NCBI GenBank assembly: GCA_019420045.1
Contig: JAHZHY010000125.1
Span: 3,045-13,263, forward strand
Origin: Clostridiales bacterium
GTDB lineage: Bacteria > Bacillota > Clostridia > Oscillospirales > Butyricicoccaceae
DNA: 10,219 nucleotides
Direction: 5' to 3'
In this document: positions 7,601-10,219 of the stretch, piece by piece
How positions within the stretch are numbered: position 1 is the stretch's first letter
Layout: each line of letters starts with the position of its first letter
Notes under the pieces: generated by a model
What the model saw: the letters and a program-made list of their open reading frames with translations, nothing else
Database searches by the model: none
Told to the model about the DNA's origin: nothing
Translations under genes and position numbers: made by a program

Positions 7601-10219
7601 ACCACCTGATTTTCCTGGATATTGTCCGGTGTCAGTGTATAAACGCCCTGTTTATCGGGAGTCATGCCGGTGATGTCGTGGCTTCGGCCATTGATCAGCA
7701 CCGCACCCAGGCGGTAGCCTTTGTCCGGTGTGATGGTGACAGTGGCGCGGCCTCCTTCCAGAACGGTGGCCGGAGATGCATCAGCTGTGCCATGGCCGCC
7801 CAGCACCGATGCTGTAATGGTGTAGGAGGCAGTATGATAGTCCTCTTCCGCCCACAGGGGATACAGAGTTACATTGCCCGCAACCGGGACGAGCTCCCCG
7901 GCCTGGTACACCGGTACATCTTCCGGCAGAGGATTTTCCCGGGTATAGAGTGTCCGGGCAGCGGTTTCCGCGGTGGTCCAGCCTAAGAACAGCGCTGTCC
8001 GGTTGTCGCCGTAAGTGGCTGTGCCGTCAAAGGCCTCAGCCATAGCGCTCTGGCCGGAGAGATACTGCTTGCTGTCTGTGGGCATGGGCGATGCTGTGAC
8101 ATCCGATGCGGCATTCTGATAGAGCACCGTATATTTCTGCTCTTCATAGTCCGGCTGTCCGTTGCCGTTGATGTCCTCAGCCCAGAGGGCATAGAACACG
8201 ACCATCTGGCCATCGGTGGTTTTGATGGTATGGGATGTGCCAAAAGCATGGTAATGGTAAGTCGTTCCATATTCCGGAGTGAAAGAGCAGTCATCCGGAT
8301 TCAGCTGGCTGGCCGAAGTGACAAAGCCGCTGTAAGGCTGCTTCATTGTCCAGCCCACCAGAACGGCGTTGGGCTTTTTCAGCGATTCCCCGTTGCCTTG
8401 GACCTTGTAAGGTACGCCGGTCTCAGAGGCCGAAATGATCTCCGGGGCAATGCTGTCTGCGCCGCCGTTGGCATCGTAGTAGACGAAGATCTGGTTGTTC
8501 TCCATCCAGTCCGCTGTGCCGTTTTGATTGGTGTCTGTGGCCCAGACGGCATACAGTGTCACATCGGAGGCAGGCATGGTAAAGGTGGCGCCTGCGGCGG
8601 GAGGATACATGCTGTACTGCCGGATAAAGGCCTGGTATGCTTCCATGGTGCCGATGGTGTGCGTGCTGTCGGAGGGCTCCTGCAAAGTCCAGCCCAGCAG
8701 GGTGTAGCCCTCACGGGCCATGGTGACGCCTTCGTGCTTGATGGTCACCGTGTCACCGGCCATGTACAGGCCGTTGTCGCTGGGCGGGGTGCCTGTGGCG
8801 CCTGTGCCGGGAGCATAGGTCACGGAATACTGATCCTCTGCATAATCCGGCCGTCCGTTGCCGTTTTTATCGGTGGCCCAGATGGCATACAGCGTCACAT
8901 TTTTCTTATCCATTTCAAAGCCGCTGCCGGCCTGATACCAGGTATCCAACTGCTCTGCGGCCGTCACCGGCTCGGTGATCGCCGCTGTACTCCAACCCAG
9001 GAAGATCGTATTCTCAGGCTGGCCCGTCACCCCTTCGGGAAGGGACATAACGGTGACTGTGTCACCCGGCTCATAAAAAGCCGGATCGGCCGGCGGTGTT
9101 CCGGCGGCGCCATTCAGGTCATAGGACACCTGATAGCGGGTCTCACCGATGGTGTATTTCACCGAACGGCTGCCGGTATAATTGCCCACGCCGGTGATGA
9201 GGACACTGGCCTGGCCCGGGTTGATGTTGTTGGAATAGCTGAGGATATAGTTTGTGGTGCCATCTTCCCGGCGGGGCACATCGGAGCCGGCATAGGCGAG
9301 CAGGCGGTCTTCGTTTTCAGGCCGCACTTCTCCGCCTGTCCAGCCGAAGTCGCCCTCGGGAGTGTTGACGGTTACATCGTTTTCACCGATATTCTTGGGC
9401 TGCACCACACAGGTCACCGTACCGAAATAGCCTTTGTCCTGACTGTCCTGCGCAGTGACAACAATGGTATAGGTGCCTGCTTCTGTCAGGGTGATGGAAT
9501 AGTTCCCGCCCTGATATGTTCCCTGAGGAAGGGGTTTTCCACTGAGGGTGCTGCCGGTGACGCGCCACTGGAGATCTGCTGGCAACGAGCCGGAGGTCAA
9601 ATAAGGCGTCAGAGTGACTTCATGGCCGGTGCGATTATAGGTAAGGGTGGCTCCCTGTCCCAGATTGATGAAGTATTCCGCATCCACCGTCTGCACCTGG
9701 TAGGTATAGGTGCCGGTATAATTGCCGGTACCGGTGAGGGTCACCTGATAAGTCCGGCCGGAGGACAGAGGGTCACTTTCAGCAACCGGCGTGTTCCCGC
9801 CGTCTGTGACATCGGTCACCGACATGGTATAAGCGATGGCCGTCTGGCCCAGTTTGGGCGCCCAATAAAGCGCCTGACTGGGGTTCAGGTCTTTTGCAGT
9901 ATAGCTGCTGCCGTTTTCCACAGACAGATAGCTGGGATAGTTGATGCCGATGTAGGATGCAAGAGTGTTGGTGCCGTCATTGGTCAGCGGCTTTTGTGTC
10001 ACGGTCAGCTGCTGATTTCCGGCAGGAGTCATGGTATAGTTGCTGCCGGCAGACAGGGTGCCGAGGCGGAGGTCATATGTTCCGACCTGTTCATCGCCGG
10101 ACATCTCAGCTTCCACGCTGCCGGTGAGGGTCAGGCCGGAGACCGGCTCTCCCTGTGCATTGGTCAGCGTGTAAGTATAGGCCGGGTCGTTTGCGCCATA
10201 GACCTTTTCTGCGCCGGAA
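4480..10219 (-). CDS. N-terminal and central part of the giant repeat surface protein (5' partial, frameshifted at 3' end)
   Basis: The frame is open through the right edge, so signal peptide and promoter are outside the window; a GTG at 10116 is internal. Counting from it, the order is: end of an MBG YGX-type domain (to 40), three degenerate Ig-like units (about 46-323), four InlB B-type repeats (327-756), a divergent InlB-type repeat (764-845), YDG-type units from 848 onward, and MBG domains at 1029-1100 and 1699-1770. Such repeats are extracellular beta-sandwich or beta-grasp-like stalk modules in Bacillota adhesins; no enzyme motif is visible. Repeat-like sequence stops at residue 1846 (AAGTYT, near 4579). 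After that the frame reads the unrelated GSGQLQWQLHLHADHRF to a stop at 4480, while the repeat goes on in the frame of the 1782-4631 segment. The whole visible protein is about 2,800 residues. Its ligand cannot be told from sequence. Confidence 0.85.
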   Translation of the reverse strand, partial: SGAEKVYGANDPAYTYTLTNAQGEPVSGLTLTGSVEAEMSGDEQVGTYDLRLGTLSAGSNYTMTPAGNQQLTVTQKPLTNDGTNTLASYIGINYPSYLSVENGSSYTAKDLNPSQALYWAPKLGQTAIAYTMSVTDVTDGGNTPVAESDPLSSGRTYQVTLTGTGNYTGTYTYQVQTVDAEYFINLGQGATLTYNRTGHEVTLTPYLTSGSLPADLQWRVTGSTLSGKPLPQGTYQGGNYSITLTEAGTYTIVVTAQDSQDKGYFGTVTCVVQPKNIGENDVTVNTPEGDFGWTGGEVRPENEDRLLAYAGSDVPRREDGTTNYILSYSNNINPGQASVLITGVGNYTGSRSVKYTIGETRYQVSYDLNGAAGTPPADPAFYEPGDTVTVMSLPEGVTGQPENTIFLGWSTAAITEPVTAAEQLDTWYQAGSGFEMDKKNVTLYAIWATDKNGNGRPDYAEDQYSVTYAPGTGATGTPPSDNGLYMAGDTVTIKHEGVTMAREGYTLLGWTLQEPSDSTHTIGTMEAYQAFIRQYSMYPPAAGATFTMPASDVTLYAVWATDTNQNGTADWMENNQIFVYYDANGGADSIAPEIISASETGVPYKVQGNGESLKKPNAVLVGWTMKQPYSGFVTSASQLNPDDCSFTPEYGTTYHYHAFGTSHTIKTTDGQMVVFYALWAEDINGNGQPDYEEQKYTVLYQNAASDVTASPMPTDSKQYLSGQSAMAEAFDGTATYGDNRTALFLGWTTAETAARTLYTRENPLPEDVPVYQAGELVPVAGNVTLYPLWAEEDYHTASYTITASVLGGHGTADASPATVLEGGRATVTITPDKGYRLGAVLINGRSHDITGMTPDKQGVYTLTPDNIQENQVVVVSFSRGSFTVEQPQEKTYNGASLKPELVVKDGGKTLVENTDYTVAWTKNGLPVSQLIDAGSYVAQVTGQPGTAYEGVVQVVYFTIGPKDLANPGISVTGISDQKYTGQPVSLSITVTDAEIGSGTPLVEGRDYTVSYQTDSGSTSSIAPSEEGRYTVRLTGTGNYTGSVTEEFQITRDVVTIVPQEDQGKTFGANDPAEYSYKAYLHYGTADQVETSVTGHLTRAPGENASTYAYDVSGLSAGSASVVLADDADRFTIRPKSLAEDDAADGTQPVAVTPIPDQVYDGTEKTPVPVVTYTPATGGTLALTQGQDFTLSYYRQDDPDKTAITPQEVGSYVAVLTAATGNYTGTREVPFAITEASGGLTITPSHTEAVYDRQNQKPSLTVLFRGTPLDTANYTAVYSYNGGPEQALTDETVFVDAGTYQITVTAENGYTGSAQATVVIRPAEITSVTLSETSFSYDGTAKAPAVTAVQADGLTLETGEYTADIPQNAIAAGRYTVTVTANNPNFTGSAQAFFTISTGNSLTVSALSDHVYDGAPYQPKPEVRDGSTLLTEGRDYTLAYQGTSNIPLAVGTYEAMVSGAGSYAGKTGTASFAITAKNIANTQIGSGKVTVLVDDAVYDGTGKKPAVVVTYTTQDGRVLFLTENADYTLDYENNTAAGQGKVTIAGMGNYTGQLTKSFTIFPDAGSNLSVAVQPQHLPYNGTEQEPTVTVQDGTTPLVQGRDYTVSYLPQSGTGAQLGSNGKPLHAGIYTVQIQGTSNYDGYSGSAAFVITPAGMTGGTISVSGTYTYNGSAQTPSNGNVTVTVNGKALTPGTDYELAYANNVTAGSYAVVTAIGKGDYSGALNGTFVIGKAMLTITPVDTSKTYGEADDELHYTHTGGSDVHFSGTLSRKAGETVGSYAINLGTLTETSGNYVLQLSGSPVFTIGAKDIAQVDGASQLQENGLAAGYLESGWNGLLSLVYQAELGGLALVKDTDYQLTFTADDGTGTPVETQPVAAGTYTGSGQLQWQLHLHADHRFCVSGSPDRGRRRCHL
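4571..4590 (-). other. Frameshift site joining the two parts of the giant gene
   Basis: On the - strand the codons for G-T-Y-T (ggc acc tac aca) belong to the upstream frame, and ggt cag gac aac tac (G-Q-D-N-Y) belongs to the downstream frame, with one extra G between them. Both sides match the same Ig-like consensus (A-G-T-Y ... N-Y-x-G). The gene therefore continues with a net gain of one base, or a loss of 2, 5, 8 or 11 bases, at this point. Confidence 0.85.
4807..5022 (-). other. MBG domain (YGX type), third copy
   Basis: Begins LTITPVDTSKTYGEADDELHY, with middle FSGTLSRKAGETVGSYAI and end SPVFTI. It lies just before the YDG-type unit broken by the frameshift and shows the typical R-x-x-GE-x-VG-x-Y-x-I stretch of the family. 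Confidence 0.75.
6817..7032 (-). other. MBG domain (YGX type), second copy
   Basis: Begins GKTFGANDPAEYSYK, has a middle TGHLTRAPGENASTYAY and closes with ADRFTIRPKSL. The start is very like that of the right-edge copy (KVYGANDPAYTYT), with F in place of Y. It sits between the second and third YDG-type units of the array. Confidence 0.7.
7582..7827 (-). repeat. Divergent InlB B-type (Flg_new_2-like) repeat, copy 1
   Basis: Starts SYTITASVLGGHGTADASP, continues with an EGGRATVTITPDKGYRL strand and a VLING turn, and ends with NQVVVVSFSR. The G-x-G-x-x-x-x-x-P start, the TP-x-x-GY-x-L core and the final V-x-F strand are the usual marks of this family. It follows the fourth InlB B-type repeat. 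Confidence 0.75.
8140..8175 (-). other. EF-hand-like calcium loop 3 (DINGNGQPDYEE)
   Basis: Same spacing of D, N, N, G, D and E, after the LWAE end of the third InlB B-type repeat. The fourth repeat has no such loop. Confidence 0.6.
8500..8535 (-). other. EF-hand-like calcium loop 2 (DTNQNGTADWME)
   Basis: Same D1-N3-N5-G6-D9-E12 spacing, placed right after the VWAT end of the second InlB B-type repeat. The variable positions differ from loop 1 while the ligand positions are kept, which argues for selection on the loop. Confidence 0.6.
8836..8871 (-). other. EF-hand-like calcium loop 1 (DKNGNGRPDYAE)
   Basis: The twelve residues fit the canonical EF-hand loop spacing: D1, N3, N5, G6, D9, E12. 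It directly follows the IWAT end of the first InlB B-type repeat. Calcium binding is inferred from the pattern only. Confidence 0.6.
9148..9981 (-). repeat. Three degenerate Ig-like (YDG-related) units
   Basis: Three units keep the second half of the YDG consensus but have drifted in the first half. Each ends with a recognisable strand pair: TYQVTLTGTGNYTG, AGTYTIVVTAQDSQDKGYFG and GQASVLITGVGNYTG. They lie between the first MBG domain and the InlB B-type repeats. Unit borders are approximate. Confidence 0.6.
9997..10219 (-). other. MBG domain (YGX type), first visible copy, partial
   Basis: The translation starts with KVYGANDPAYTYT, continues to a GLTLTGS strand, then VGTYDLRLGTLSAGSNYTM and ends in QQLTVTQ. 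This is the known order of the YGX-type MBG domain: K-x-Y-G-x-x-D-P start, a VGTY turn, an NY strand and a final L-T-V. Part may lie beyond the right edge. Two further copies occur in the same protein at 6817-7032 and 4807-5022. Confidence 0.7.

Larger units (their letters stand above)
7849..9138 (-). repeat. Four tandem InlB B-type (Listeria-Bacteroides) repeats
   Basis: Units at about 8875-9138, 8539-8832, 8179-8490 and 7849-8136 each follow the B-repeat plan: V-x-Y start, a gap with PP or a Y-x-x-G-(D/Q) turn, an (F/L)LGW or VGW core, and a closing (L/F)Y-(A/P)-(I/V/L)-W-A strand. The first three end with an EF-hand-like loop; the fourth ends with EEDYHT instead. Units are about 90-105 residues, longer than the usual 70 or so, because of an insert after the GW core. 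Confidence 0.8.

Overview
The window holds two convergent genes, each running off an edge and each carrying a lesion. The genome looks like a gut-type Clostridia (Bacillota), probably in or near the Oscillospiraceae. This is inferred from the three C-terminal SLH domains with their 'MTRAEAAQLFYNLL'-type sequence, the mix of InlB B-type, YDG and MBG surface repeats, and the GC-rich codon use of the large gene.

Left part (about 2-1462, + strand, visibly more AT-rich): the 3' part of a protein with tetratricopeptide repeats and a C-terminal NucS-like PDDEXK nuclease domain. An in-frame TAA at 1313-1315 separates the catalytic motifs from the last 48 codons of the same domain. Those codons stay open in the same frame up to 1462, so this looks like a nonsense mutation (or a sequence error), not the natural end.

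Intergenic part (1463-1781): one clear rho-independent terminator for the + strand gene and two hairpins serving the - strand gene. No gene or promoter is recognised.

Right part (1782-10219, - strand, GC-rich): one giant secreted surface protein whose N-terminus lies beyond the right edge. From N to C it shows an MBG (YGX-type) domain, three degenerate Ig-like units, four InlB B-type repeats, a divergent InlB/Flg_new_2-type repeat, about sixteen YDG-type Ig-like units with two more MBG domains among them, a fifth InlB B-type repeat, a second divergent repeat, an 11-glycine linker, three SLH domains and a short tail. It is split into two reading frames by a frameshift near 4578-4590, in the middle of one Ig-like unit. 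The two open frames (4480-10219 and 1782-4631) are pieces of one gene.

The repeats would form a long stalk projecting from the cell, and the SLH domains would hold it on the secondary cell wall polymer. Nothing suggests that the two genes work together. I see no defence system, CRISPR array, RNA gene or mobile element. The points most worth checking are the two lesions, the EF-hand-like loops at the ends of four of the five InlB repeats, and the copy of the same stalk cassette on both sides of the YDG array.
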